Part shown: piece by piece, positions 35,545-43,495 of the stretch
How the letters are laid out: the number at the start of each line of letters is the position of its first letter
Numbering within the stretch: position 1 is the stretch's first letter
Assembly (NCBI GenBank): GCA_965219635.1
Contig: OZ244783.1
Location: forward strand, 1,240,001-1,304,000
Reading direction: 5' to 3'
DNA from: JAPOXR01 sp965219635
Lineage (GTDB): Bacteria; Pseudomonadota; Alphaproteobacteria; Rhodobacterales; Rhodobacteraceae
DNA: 64,000 nucleotides
Notes under the pieces: model-generated
Database searches by the model: none
What the model was told of the DNA's origin: nothing
What the model saw: the letters and a program-made list of their open reading frames with translations, nothing else
Translations under genes and position numbers: made by a program

Positions 35545-36227
35545 CGTATCGGGCGGAATATGGGTTCACGCTGCCCGGCTCGGGTAGAATCCAATTGAGA
35601 ACACGCATTCCGTGTTGCCTATCGTCGCCAGGCTTGCCGGAGTCGCCAAAAAAATGACGCATTCAATTCTAGGGCAAAGTCGGAGAACCAGTTTTCCCTG
35701 TGACGAGTGATTGCGAACTCGGCCTCGTCACGGATGCCGGTTCCGTTTGGGATCGTATTGATTGCACGCTCCCATCTGCAAGAAGCAGGCACATATGGTT
35801 TACTTCCACTGTGTCGGCCGCTGTTTTGGCCGTGGCAGTTCTGATGGGGCGGGCAACTTCAAGATAGACGCCGGCTGGTTTCCGGCAACTGTGTTGGTTC
35901 CGACCGAGTTTCCGGAAAGCCGTCATCGCCCTGTATTGCTTGCACGGATGAATGATCGCAGGCGAATTGGGTCCGGCTATTGAATGAGCAACGGCATCAC
36001 CACTTCTCCGGCAACAGTCGATCACGGGATGTGCTCTGCTTGCCTGTTCTCGTCCTTGGGAGGCTGCACTGCCGTCCAAATGAATCCGCTTGTCAGGCAA
36101 TTCCGATTCTTGTAGGTCCCGCCACCAATTCACAGACGGGAGTAGGTTACCGTCGGCGATGTCGGCGGCGCCATCCGGTTGGACTAGTTCTGCAATCCCG
36201 TCGAGGCTCAAACCGGAAAGGAAAGAA
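35545..36227. other. long gap and rpsB leader region
   Basis: About 680 bp without a credible gene; ORFs on both strands lack any protein character. The right end must contain the rpsB promoter and leader, with GGAAAGGAAAG just before the rpsB ATG. The middle may be remnant DNA related to the decaying toxin-antitoxin pair, but I cannot show this. Confidence 0.5.
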
Positions 36228-37298
36228 ATGTCACTTCCAGAGTTTTCAATGCGTCAGCTCATCGAGTGCGGCGTCCATTACGGACATCAGTCGCATCGTT
36301 GGAATCCGAAGATGGGTGAGTTCATTCACAGCAAGCGGAACGGTATCCATATTGTCGATCTGACCAAGACCATTCCGTTGCTGGATGCCGCACTGCAGGC
36401 GGTCGTCGAAACAGTTTCCAAGGGTGGGAGCATCCTGTTTGTCGGTACCAAGCGGCAGGCCCAGAAGCCAGTTTCAGAGGCTGCTATCAGGAGTGCACAA
36501 TTTTACATCAACCAGCGCTGGCTGGGTGGTACATTGACAAACTGGCATACAGTCTCGAACTCAATCAGTCGCCTGAAATCGATTGACGAGAAACTCGAAA
36601 GCGGTGTCGAGGGTCTGACCAAGAAGGAGCTGCTCGGAATGCGCCGTGAACAGGCCAAATTGCAGGCCTCGCTCGGCGGTATTCGGGACATGAAGAACCT
36701 CCCGGACATGCTGTTCGTAATTGATGTGAAGAAAGAAGCACTTGCGGTTGCCGAGGCTCGGAAACTTGGCATACCGGTGGTTGCGATAGTCGATACGAAT
36801 TGTTCCCCGGACGGCATTGACCATGTGGTTCCAGGCAATGATGACGCATCGCGCGCTATCAACCTGTATTGTGATCTTTTCTCGAGAGCAGCCTTGTCCG
36901 GGTTGGAACGGGAAATGACCGAGAGGGGAGTCGATGCTGGGGAACTGGCGGAAGGCGATGCCAGCCAGCCCGCAGATGCATCAGTTGAAGCTGATCCAGC
37001 CGCAGAGACTTCGGCTGATGGGGAAACGGCAACAGTTGATGCAGGCAGCACAGATGAGCCTCAGGCACCAGATACCACCGAAGAGGTCAAGGAGCCGGAA
37101 ACCACCGTAGAGGCCGAGGGCGCGGACACTGCCGTAGAGGCCGAGGCCGCGGTCGCTACCGAAGAGGTCGAGGACCCGGACACCGCTGAAGTGGCCGGGA
37201 AGCCGGATGATGCTGGAGAGATACAGGAACCTGACTCCACTGAAGAGGCCGGGAAACCGGAAGACAGTGCAGAAGGAGCCGACGAAGCCAAGTCATGA
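36228..37298 (+). CDS. rpsB: 30S ribosomal protein S2 with long acidic C-terminal tail
   Basis: Residues 1-235 are ordinary S2: LIECGVHYGHQSHRWNPKM, QRWLGGTLTNWHT, LPDMLFVIDVKKE, and IPVVAIVDTNCSPDGIDHVVPGNDDA. S2 anchors S1 and completes the small subunit. After about residue 240 comes a tail of roughly 115 residues made of Glu, Asp, Ala, Thr and Pro in loose repeats (EEV-E-PDT, EEAGKPED), giving 356 aa against about 240-260 usual. The tail should be disordered and very acidic. ATG 36228 has a strong purine-rich site 5-8 nt upstream. tsf follows. Confidence 0.96.
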   Translation: MSLPEFSMRQLIECGVHYGHQSHRWNPKMGEFIHSKRNGIHIVDLTKTIPLLDAALQAVVETVSKGGSILFVGTKRQAQKPVSEAAIRSAQFYINQRWLGGTLTNWHTVSNSISRLKSIDEKLESGVEGLTKKELLGMRREQAKLQASLGGIRDMKNLPDMLFVIDVKKEALAVAEARKLGIPVVAIVDTNCSPDGIDHVVPGNDDASRAINLYCDLFSRAALSGLEREMTERGVDAGELAEGDASQPADASVEADPAAETSADGETATVDAGSTDEPQAPDTTEEVKEPETTVEAEGADTAVEAEAAVATEEVEDPDTAEVAGKPDDAGEIQEPDSTEEAGKPEDSAEGADEAKS

Positions 37299-37472
37299 CC
37301 GGAATCGCCATGCCAGCAAGGCAAGGCCAATAGCGGCATGACCAGCATGGCAGTCCCTGCTTGTCCGAGTGCCAATTTCGAAAGGGAAGCTCGCACCGAA
37401 TGATCGGGCAGTGGCTGTTTCCGTATTTTCAGACGGATCCGACAGGCCGTCAACAGTGAGGAATTTTTGAAG

Positions 37473-38297
37473 ATGCAAATCACGACGCAAATGATCAAGG
37501 AGCTGCGCGATCAAACAGGCGCGGGACTAATGGATGCCAAGAATGCTCTGACAGAGAATGATGGCGACATGACGGCAGCGGTTGACTGGCTGCGCCTCAA
37601 AGGCAAAGCGAAAGCCGCAAGCAAGGCCGATCGCGTCGCAGGCGAAGGCCTCGTTGGCCTCCATATCGACCAGGGAATAGGCGTGCTTGTCGAGGTGAAT
37701 TCCGAAACCGACTTCGCCGCAAGAAACCCTGAATTTGCGGAATTCGTTGTCTCCATCGCCAAGCTGGCTGCAGGCGTGGACGATATAGACTCCTTGCTGG
37801 ACGCAGATCTCGACGGCGCCACGGTTCAGGACACGCTAACTGCGAAGATCGCAAAACTCCGGGAGAACCTGGTAATACGCAACATGAAGAAGGTCTCGGG
37901 ACCCGCGGTTCATGGGTACGTCCACAATCAGGTCATCGAAGGCGCAGGCAAGATTGGGACGCTGGTTGCGTCAAGCGGAATTGACTCCGATACCGGACGG
38001 AAAGTGGCCATGCATGTCGCTGCTGCCCGGCCGATTGCGCTGTCCGAAGCTGACGCACCAGAGGATCGCGTCGAAAGGGAACGGGCATTGCTGACCCAGA
38101 TGGCCAAGGACTCAGGTAAGCCGGACCATATCATCGAGAAGATCGTCAGCGGTGGACTGCGGAAGTTCTTCGCCACGGAAACACTTCTCCGGCAAAAATA
38201 CGTCATCAATCCCGATGTATCGGTTGAGGACGCGGTAAAGGAAGCTGGCGGCGAAGTTTTGGGTTTTGCTTACCTTAAGGTTGGCGAAGTTCAGTAA
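37473..38297 (+). CDS. tsf: elongation factor Ts
   Basis: EF-Ts exchanges GDP for GTP on EF-Tu. The 274-aa protein starts ITTQMIKELRDQTGAGLMDAK, the UBA-like N-terminal domain, and has the EF-Tu contact TDFAARNPEFAEF. It ends FAYLKVGEVQ. ATG 37473 is chosen; a TTG two codons earlier lies nearer to the GAGGA site and cannot be excluded. It follows rpsB after 174 bp as in most bacteria, but pyrH and frr, the common next genes, are absent; aroQ faces it instead. Confidence 0.97.
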   Translation: MQITTQMIKELRDQTGAGLMDAKNALTENDGDMTAAVDWLRLKGKAKAASKADRVAGEGLVGLHIDQGIGVLVEVNSETDFAARNPEFAEFVVSIAKLAAGVDDIDSLLDADLDGATVQDTLTAKIAKLRENLVIRNMKKVSGPAVHGYVHNQVIEGAGKIGTLVASSGIDSDTGRKVAMHVAAARPIALSEADAPEDRVERERALLTQMAKDSGKPDHIIEKIVSGGLRKFFATETLLRQKYVINPDVSVEDAVKEAGGEVLGFAYLKVGEVQ

Positions 38298-38384
38298 CGG
38301 ATTGCATGCAACGAATGGCACGGGCTTCCGGTAAACCATCTTCATGGCTCCGGAAGTCCGGCCATACTCAGAACAGCAGCACCT

Positions 38385-38825
38385 TCAATCCGGATTGATC
38401 AAGGAGATCAGCCCGTCAAGCGCCAACACGTATCCCATAGGGCCCAAACCACAAATAGAGCCTGCGACAACGGGGGTAATATAGGACTGGTGCCGGAAGG
38501 GCTCGCGCTTGTAGACGTTGGACAGGTGTACCTCGACGACAGGCACTCCCGCCGAATTGACAGCGTCTGCAAGCGCCAGTGATGTGTGTGAGTAGGCGGC
38601 TGCATTGAGGATGATCCCAAGGTGCTTCTCGCGTGCAGACTGGACAAGCTGGACAAGCTCACCTTCGTGATTTGATTGCACGAACTCTATGTCGAGTCCG
38701 AGTTCGCCAACGTGCAATCGGCACATCTCTTCAATGGACTCAAGACTCTGCGTTCCGTAGATTTCAGGTTCCCGGTTTCCTAGGAGATTGAGGTTGGGAC
38801 CATTCAATATGAGGATGGATGTCAA
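38385..38825 (-). CDS. aroQ: type II 3-dehydroquinate dehydratase
   Basis: A 146-aa enzyme that dehydrates 3-dehydroquinate to 3-dehydroshikimate in the shikimate pathway. Motifs are ILNGPNLNLLGNREPEIYG (catalytic Tyr in the last residues), QSNHEGELVQLVQ, LNAAAYSHTSLALADA and VVEVHLSNVYKREPFRHQS (His-Arg active site). The start is TTG 38825, with GGAGG 7 nt upstream. The start overlaps, as TTGA, the stop of a 39-codon ORF that has its own ribosome site. In many alphas accBC follow aroQ; here they do not. Confidence 0.95.
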   Translation of the reverse strand: MTSILILNGPNLNLLGNREPEIYGTQSLESIEEMCRLHVGELGLDIEFVQSNHEGELVQLVQSAREKHLGIILNAAAYSHTSLALADAVNSAGVPVVEVHLSNVYKREPFRHQSYITPVVAGSICGLGPMGYVLALDGLISLINPD

Positions 38826-38941
38826 TTCACTTCCTCCAGCAACTTATTGAAATCACACTGCAATTCCGTCAGGGGCAGCGAGCGTCTCAGCGCGGGTCCG
38901 CTGCATTGCAGGCGGACGAAAACTGATCTATAATTTAACAT
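38822..38941 (-). CDS. possible 39-residue leader ORF ahead of aroQ
   Basis: ATG 38941 is preceded by AAGGAG at 4 nt, and the ORF (MLNYRSVFVRLQCSGPALRR and on) ends in LLEEVN with its TGA overlapping the aroQ TTG. The overlap and the ribosome site suggest translational coupling. I know no homologue; it has no run of aromatic codons that would mark a classical attenuation peptide. It may be chance. Confidence 0.35.
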   Translation of the reverse strand: MLNYRSVFVRLQCSGPALRRSLPLTELQCDFNKLLEEVN

Positions 38942-39024
38942 AATACTCCTTATCGGCCATTTGTATTGGCTCAAGGCGTTCTCTCGAGTCAGCAAGCGCC
39001 TGGCCTTCCCCGGCGCATGCCGGG

Positions 39025-39870
39025 TCAATCTGCGCCCGTTTCAAGGGTCTTCCAAATGTCTTCAATCCATGACTTGATTACAAGCGCCTCTTCCCACCGG
39101 TTGGACAGTTCCTTTCCGTCCTGATCGGTCATTGCATATTCCGGCGGTCCCAACTCGCACAGAAAGACGCAGTCGCCGCTGGCATTCCTGCTTCTCCAGC
39201 TGGCCAGTCCCTCCCGCCAGAATCCCTGGAACAGTTCAACCCACTTGGCATGCTGGGCAAATCCGATTGGAAGCTGAATTTGCTGCCTGCTTGCAACCCG
39301 TCCCTGAAAGCTGTCGGAGCGCTCGAGAATTCTCGAAATGTGGCCGGTATCCCGAAGGCTCAGCGGCAGCTTGAACTCCCTGTCGACGATGTAATGGGAA
39401 AGGTCTGCGCAAAGCCGCATCTCCGGAACCGCATCGATAAGGCACAGCGTCGAGTAGAGATCGTTGGTGATGCAGTTGCGATGGGTTTCGAACTGAATGG
39501 GCATTCCTACCTGTTCCGACATTTCGATCCAGGACCGAACAACAGGAATCATCCCTGCAACAGTCACAGGCATCACCTGTCCAATCACAACGACAAACGG
39601 TGAATTGAAGTCTTTCGCCATCAGCAGCGTATCCCGCAATTCCGGGACCGACTTGGGAAAGGCAACGATCAAGGGCCTGAGCCCGCATTTTTCGATATGC
39701 GGCCGGACCTCGTGCGCCTGCTCAATGTCGCCTGCACTTAGATCAATGGCGAGACCTGCGTATCCGGCTTCGGCAACGGTCTCGCAAATCTGTTCAAGCG
39801 TCAGGATCGTACCGGCATCGTCGTGGGGCTGCATGGCCCAGAGCGAGTTGTAGATTTTCAGGGAGCGCAT
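39025..39870 (-). CDS. TIM-barrel sugar phosphate isomerase/epimerase-like protein
   Basis: A 281-aa protein of the xylose-isomerase-like TIM-barrel superfamily (AP endonuclease 2 family). Features include the start MRSLKIYNSLWAMQPHDD, then ETVAEAGYAGLAIDL, IQFETHRNCITNDLYSTL and MRLCADLSHYIVDREF, where His, Glu and Asp residues would bind a divalent metal. The reaction is unknown. ATG 39870 has GGAAGG 9-10 nt upstream. It begins 5 bp after the desaturase stop on the same strand, so the two are an operon, an unexpected pairing. An epimerase or hydrolase of a polyol or sugar is only a family-level guess. Confidence 0.85.
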   Translation of the reverse strand: MRSLKIYNSLWAMQPHDDAGTILTLEQICETVAEAGYAGLAIDLSAGDIEQAHEVRPHIEKCGLRPLIVAFPKSVPELRDTLLMAKDFNSPFVVVIGQVMPVTVAGMIPVVRSWIEMSEQVGMPIQFETHRNCITNDLYSTLCLIDAVPEMRLCADLSHYIVDREFKLPLSLRDTGHISRILERSDSFQGRVASRQQIQLPIGFAQHAKWVELFQGFWREGLASWRSRNASGDCVFLCELGPPEYAMTDQDGKELSNRWEEALVIKSWIEDIWKTLETGAD

Positions 39871-39875
39871 ATGGA

Positions 39876-40862
39876 TCACCCTTCCGCCGGAATGCGCGCC
39901 CTGCGCCCTCCACTTCTTGGAACCACCCAAACCTCATTCATGGGCTGCTCGTGCTCTGCACGTTTCGCCAGCTTGCCAATCACTGCGATCTGGAATTCGA
40001 TCCAACCCATCCGGTGCACTTCGCCGGCAACACTTTCAAGCTTTCTGTTCAATTTCTTCAATTTCCAGAATGGCACGGCTGGAAAGGCATGGTGGGCAGT
40101 ATGGTATGGCATCTGCCAACAGAGCCAACGCATGACCGCATTCGTTCGGGTCGAGCGGGTGTTTTCCAGAATGTCATTCTCGTGGCTCAGCCCGAGATGC
40201 TCGATCGTGTTCTGTAGTTGGTGCACCGGCTTGGTCAGCACCATGGGCAAGATCCAGAAAGTCAGGGCAACTGCGGATTCAAGCAGGATCGATACAGCAA
40301 TTACAATGAGATAGCCGGCAAGATGAAACCTGGACTCCCTGATGACTTTCCGCTCTTCATCCTTGCGGATGTAGGGTTCCAGAATGACCCCCGAAGCACG
40401 CCTGAACAGTCCGGCAACCCTGTTCTTCCAGTAGGTTATTCCGAAAAGCCACAGGAGATAGGTCGTCAGTGTGTAGGGTTCCCTGACCAGTTCGCCGTCC
40501 CTCTCCCAATCCTGTGTCCATTGATGATGCGCAAAATGCATGATCTGATCGAAGTCGCGCGGGAAAATCTGAACAAATCCGATAATCCGGCCGAACAGAT
40601 CGTTAAGCCAACGAGTGCGAAAAACCGTCGAATGAGACAGTTCGTGCTGGGCGGCATAAAGGAAGTTGATCAATACGCCGAGCACGGCTCCCGTGGCCAA
40701 GCTCCACCAGTTTCCCAACGCAAGGCTGTGCAACCATGCGGCGCCCGCAATTGCCGCCAGATGGCTTCCCAACTGAAGCGTCCCAGCGATGTCTGACTTG
40801 CTGCTCAATTCGCGGAGTTCCGCCGGCTTGAGGATCTTTCGTCGTGAGAATACCGCTTCCAT
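39876..40862 (-). CDS. fatty acid desaturase family membrane protein
   Basis: A 328-aa integral membrane di-iron enzyme. The three histidine boxes are AAQHELSHSTVF, HFAHHQWTQD and PYHTAHHAFP, with an extra LSHEN between them, set among four or more membrane segments. Such enzymes desaturate or hydroxylate acyl chains, sterols or carotenoids. ATG 40862 (MEAVFSRRKI) is chosen; the frame opens 36 bp upstream. The TIM-barrel gene follows after 5 bp, and no acyl carrier or lipid gene is adjacent. The substrate is not predictable. Confidence 0.9.
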   Translation of the reverse strand: MEAVFSRRKILKPAELRELSSKSDIAGTLQLGSHLAAIAGAAWLHSLALGNWWSLATGAVLGVLINFLYAAQHELSHSTVFRTRWLNDLFGRIIGFVQIFPRDFDQIMHFAHHQWTQDWERDGELVREPYTLTTYLLWLFGITYWKNRVAGLFRRASGVILEPYIRKDEERKVIRESRFHLAGYLIVIAVSILLESAVALTFWILPMVLTKPVHQLQNTIEHLGLSHENDILENTRSTRTNAVMRWLCWQMPYHTAHHAFPAVPFWKLKKLNRKLESVAGEVHRMGWIEFQIAVIGKLAKRAEHEQPMNEVWVVPRSGGRRARIPAEG

Positions 40863-41118
40863 TGCATGGCCTCGCCTGCCCGTCTGCGAGGATTGCACCA
40901 GTAAATCTGGATTTTCAAGGCTGGTGGCGACTGAACCGGCAAATCAGCATTGGACAGCCAATATCAATGCTTCTCAATCCGGTTGGGTATCTGCCGCCAT
41001 TTGGTTGGCCACTCGCCGTATCACCTGCTTAGGTATGGCTTGTATTCGTCCAGGCCGATGACTGCCCCGGAACCTGTTCTAGCCCGGCGGCAGTGCAGGT
41101 GTCGGCAATACTGAACTG

Positions 41119-41802
41119 TCAGCCCAGCGAATAGCCGGTTCCACGTACGGTTCTTATCGGATTGCTGCCGTCGAACTGCATGAGCGCCTTGCGCAACCGG
41201 CCAATATGAACATCGACTGTCCGGTCTTCGACATAGATGTTCCTGCCCCAGACCTGGTCCAGCAACTGGTCGCGCGCCCAAACTCTGCCGGGCGCCTTAA
41301 GGAAAGTGGCCAGAAGCTTGTATTCTGTTGGCGCCAGCTTGATTTCCACTCCGCCCCTGTAGACCCGGTGCTGGTCTGTGTTCATTTCGATGTCCTGAAA
41401 GCGGAGGTTTTCCTTGACCGATGCAGGGTTTGCACGCCGCAGGTTCGCCTTGATCCTAACCAGAAGTTCGGCAATCGAGTAGGGCTTGTAGATGTAGTCG
41501 TCGGCACCGGTATTGAGCCCCTTGATAAGGTCATCTTCCTCAGTCCGCGCCGAAACAATGATTATTGGTGTTCCCGAACCTGCATGCCTGTTCCGGATGT
41601 TCCGGCACACCTCAATGCCGCTCAATTTTGGCAGCATCCAGTCCAGTAGCACCAGGTCCGGTTGATGGGCTTCGTAGGCGTCAATTGCCCCTGCCCCGTC
41701 GCTTGCCGTGACGACCTGATAACCTGCGCCTGAGACGTTGTGACGCAGGATCTCCAATTGAGAAGGGTCGTCTTCAACTATCAATACAAGTGGACCAATC
41801 AT
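41119..41802 (-). CDS. phoB: phosphate response regulator PhoB
   Basis: A 227-aa OmpR-family regulator. The receiver has VEDDPSQLEI, the phospho-acceptor in LVLLDWMLP, and YIYKPYS. The winged-helix DNA-binding domain has APTEYKLLATFLKAPGRVW, VDVHIGRLRKAL and VRGTGYSL. It activates phosphate-starvation genes at Pho boxes after phosphorylation by PhoR. It is the last gene of the phoR-pstB-phoU-phoB run, 16 bp after phoU. Confidence 0.96.
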   Translation of the reverse strand: MIGPLVLIVEDDPSQLEILRHNVSGAGYQVVTASDGAGAIDAYEAHQPDLVLLDWMLPKLSGIEVCRNIRNRHAGSGTPIIIVSARTEEDDLIKGLNTGADDYIYKPYSIAELLVRIKANLRRANPASVKENLRFQDIEMNTDQHRVYRGGVEIKLAPTEYKLLATFLKAPGRVWARDQLLDQVWGRNIYVEDRTVDVHIGRLRKALMQFDGSNPIRTVRGTGYSLG

Positions 41803-41818
41803 AGCGCGTTAATCCATG

Positions 41819-42547
41819 TCACGTTCCGGTTCCATCAGGACCTTGCAGAAAAGGCGTGTAGTCTTCTTTCTGGCGGACTTCGTCGTCTGGCAGCGAACCT
41901 GTGACCAGATAGATTGCCTGTTCACTGATTGCGGTCGCATAATCCCCAATTCTCTCAAGGTTCTTGGCAATGAACAGTAGATGCATCGCAGGAGTGATGT
42001 TCTTGGGGTCCTCCATCATGTGCGTCAGGAATTCACGGAATAACGAGCCGTACATCTGATCGATTTCGGCATCCCGGCGTATGACATCCAGTGCCTTCTC
42101 TTGGTCTCTTTGAACGAAGGAATCCAGCGAGTCCTTCATGAGCGCCTGCACTGCATGTGCCAGCCGCTTTACCGACCCCATTGAAGCAGTGTCAGGTTGC
42201 GCCGTTGAGAGTGTCATGGTGCGTTTGGCAATGTTCTTGGCGTAGTCCCCAACCCGTTCAAGGCATTGCCCGATACGCATCACGGAAATCACCATCCTGA
42301 GGTCGCTGGCTTGCGGTTGGCGAAGCGCAATCAGGTTCACCACCGCACTGTTGACCTCTTCCAGAAGTTTGTCGACCTGTTTGTCGCTATGTATCACGAG
42401 TTCGGCGCGTTCGGCGTTTCTTTCGTGCAACGCAGCAGCAGATTGGTGGATTGCTTGTTCCACAAGCCCACCCATCGTCATGAGAATTGCCATGACATTG
42501 TCGAGGTCGTCGTCGAACGCCGAGTTTATGTGTCTGCCTTCGGTCAA
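41819..42547 (-). CDS. phoU: phosphate signalling protein PhoU
   Basis: PhoU restrains PhoR when phosphate is plentiful, linking it to the Pst transporter. The 242-aa helical protein has the two PhoU repeats, each with a metal-binding E-R-GDYA motif: CLERVGDYAKNIAKR and NLERIGDYATAISEQ. The start is TTG 42547, supported by a perfect AGGAGG 6 nt upstream. It lies 10 bp after pstB and 16 bp before phoB. Confidence 0.96.
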   Translation of the reverse strand: MTEGRHINSAFDDDLDNVMAILMTMGGLVEQAIHQSAAALHERNAERAELVIHSDKQVDKLLEEVNSAVVNLIALRQPQASDLRMVISVMRIGQCLERVGDYAKNIAKRTMTLSTAQPDTASMGSVKRLAHAVQALMKDSLDSFVQRDQEKALDVIRRDAEIDQMYGSLFREFLTHMMEDPKNITPAMHLLFIAKNLERIGDYATAISEQAIYLVTGSLPDDEVRQKEDYTPFLQGPDGTGT

Positions 42548-42557
42548 CTGCCGCCTC

Positions 42558-43397
42558 CTAACCGATCCGCCCGGTTATGTAACTTTCCGTGCGCTCGTCG
42601 CAGGGATTTGTGAAGATGTCCCGCGTGTCTCCAAATTCCACCAGATGGCCGAGATGGAAAAACGCCGTTCTCTGACTGACCCTGGCCGCCTGCTGCATGG
42701 AGTGCGTGACAATGACCACCGTATAGTCCGTGCGAAGTTGGCCAATCAGTTCTTCAATCTGGGCAGTCGCAATAGGGTCAAGCGCCGAGCATGGCTCATC
42801 CATCAGCAAGACTTCGGGCTGTGTTGCTATAGCCCTTGCAATGCACAACCTTTGTTGTTGGCCGCCCGACAACCCGGTTCCCGGCGCGTCCAAGCGATCC
42901 TTGACTTCTTCCCATAGGGCTGCGTTCCGCAGTGCCAATTCGACAACTCCGTCAAGCTCTGCCTTGTTCCGGGTCAGCCCGTGGATTCTTGGTCCATACG
43001 CAACATTGTCGTATATCGATTTCGGGAAGGGGTTGGGCTTCTGGAAGACCATTCCTACCTTGGCCCTCAGCTGCACCGGATCGATCGAACCGGCGAAGAT
43101 GTCCATTCCGTCAAGCTCAATCCGGCCTTCCACGCGGCAATTGTCGATTGTGTCGTTCATCCTGTTGATGCAGCGAAGGTAGGTCGACTTGCCACACCCT
43201 GACGGTCCAATCAGGGCCGTCACGGAATGCTCATGTATATCAAGGGAAACCGACTTGAGCGCCTCTGTATCCGAATAGAACACCCGGACCGACTCCGTCA
43301 GGATCTTGACCTTCAGGCTTTCCGTTTCAACAGAACTGAATTCGACATCCAACAAATTTGTTGCTCCCTTGACTGGCAAGCTGACCGGCAATGACAC
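42558..43397 (-). CDS. pstB: phosphate ABC transporter ATP-binding protein PstB
   Basis: A 279-aa ATPase with Walker A GPSGCGKSTYLR, Q-loop VFQKPNPFPKSI, signature LSGGQQQRLCIARA and Walker B VLLMDEPCSALDP. It would power phosphate uptake with PstSCA. Those genes are not between phoR and pstB, where many alphaproteobacteria carry them. The start GTG 43397 is uncertain; TTG 43355 with GGGAG 8 nt upstream is a fair alternative. A Pho-box-like site lies 59-77 bp before the GTG, so pstB-phoU-phoB may have its own phosphate-controlled promoter. Confidence 0.94.
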   Translation of the reverse strand: MSLPVSLPVKGATNLLDVEFSSVETESLKVKILTESVRVFYSDTEALKSVSLDIHEHSVTALIGPSGCGKSTYLRCINRMNDTIDNCRVEGRIELDGMDIFAGSIDPVQLRAKVGMVFQKPNPFPKSIYDNVAYGPRIHGLTRNKAELDGVVELALRNAALWEEVKDRLDAPGTGLSGGQQQRLCIARAIATQPEVLLMDEPCSALDPIATAQIEELIGQLRTDYTVVIVTHSMQQAARVSQRTAFFHLGHLVEFGDTRDIFTNPCDERTESYITGRIG

Positions 43398-43455
43398 GCC
43401 TCTGTCCCGTTGACAGATGAACTACACCCCGAACATGACGTGTTGCTATCAAAAG

Positions 43456-43474
43456 CATAACAGTTTTGTGTCAA
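43456..43474 (-). promoter_or_regulatory. Pho-box-like PhoB site ahead of pstB
   Basis: On the minus strand the site reads TTGACACAAAACTGTTATG. Against the consensus of two CTGTCAT-type half sites separated by A/T it matches at 13 or more of 18 positions, with 11-bp periodicity. It stands between the phoR stop and the pstB start, where phosphate control of pstB-phoU-phoB would be expected. Confidence 0.55.
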
Positions 43475-43495
43475 TTGCAGATGGGTCTTGCGCCA

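Noticed and set aside
35669..36211. 180-codon minus-strand ORF before rpsB
   Set aside because: Composition lacks protein character, no motif is visible, and it overlaps the rpsB leader.
37060..37290. Tandem DNA repeat in the rpsB tail
   Set aside because: The repeats are loose at protein level and diverged in DNA, so I describe them with rpsB and not as a separate repeat array.
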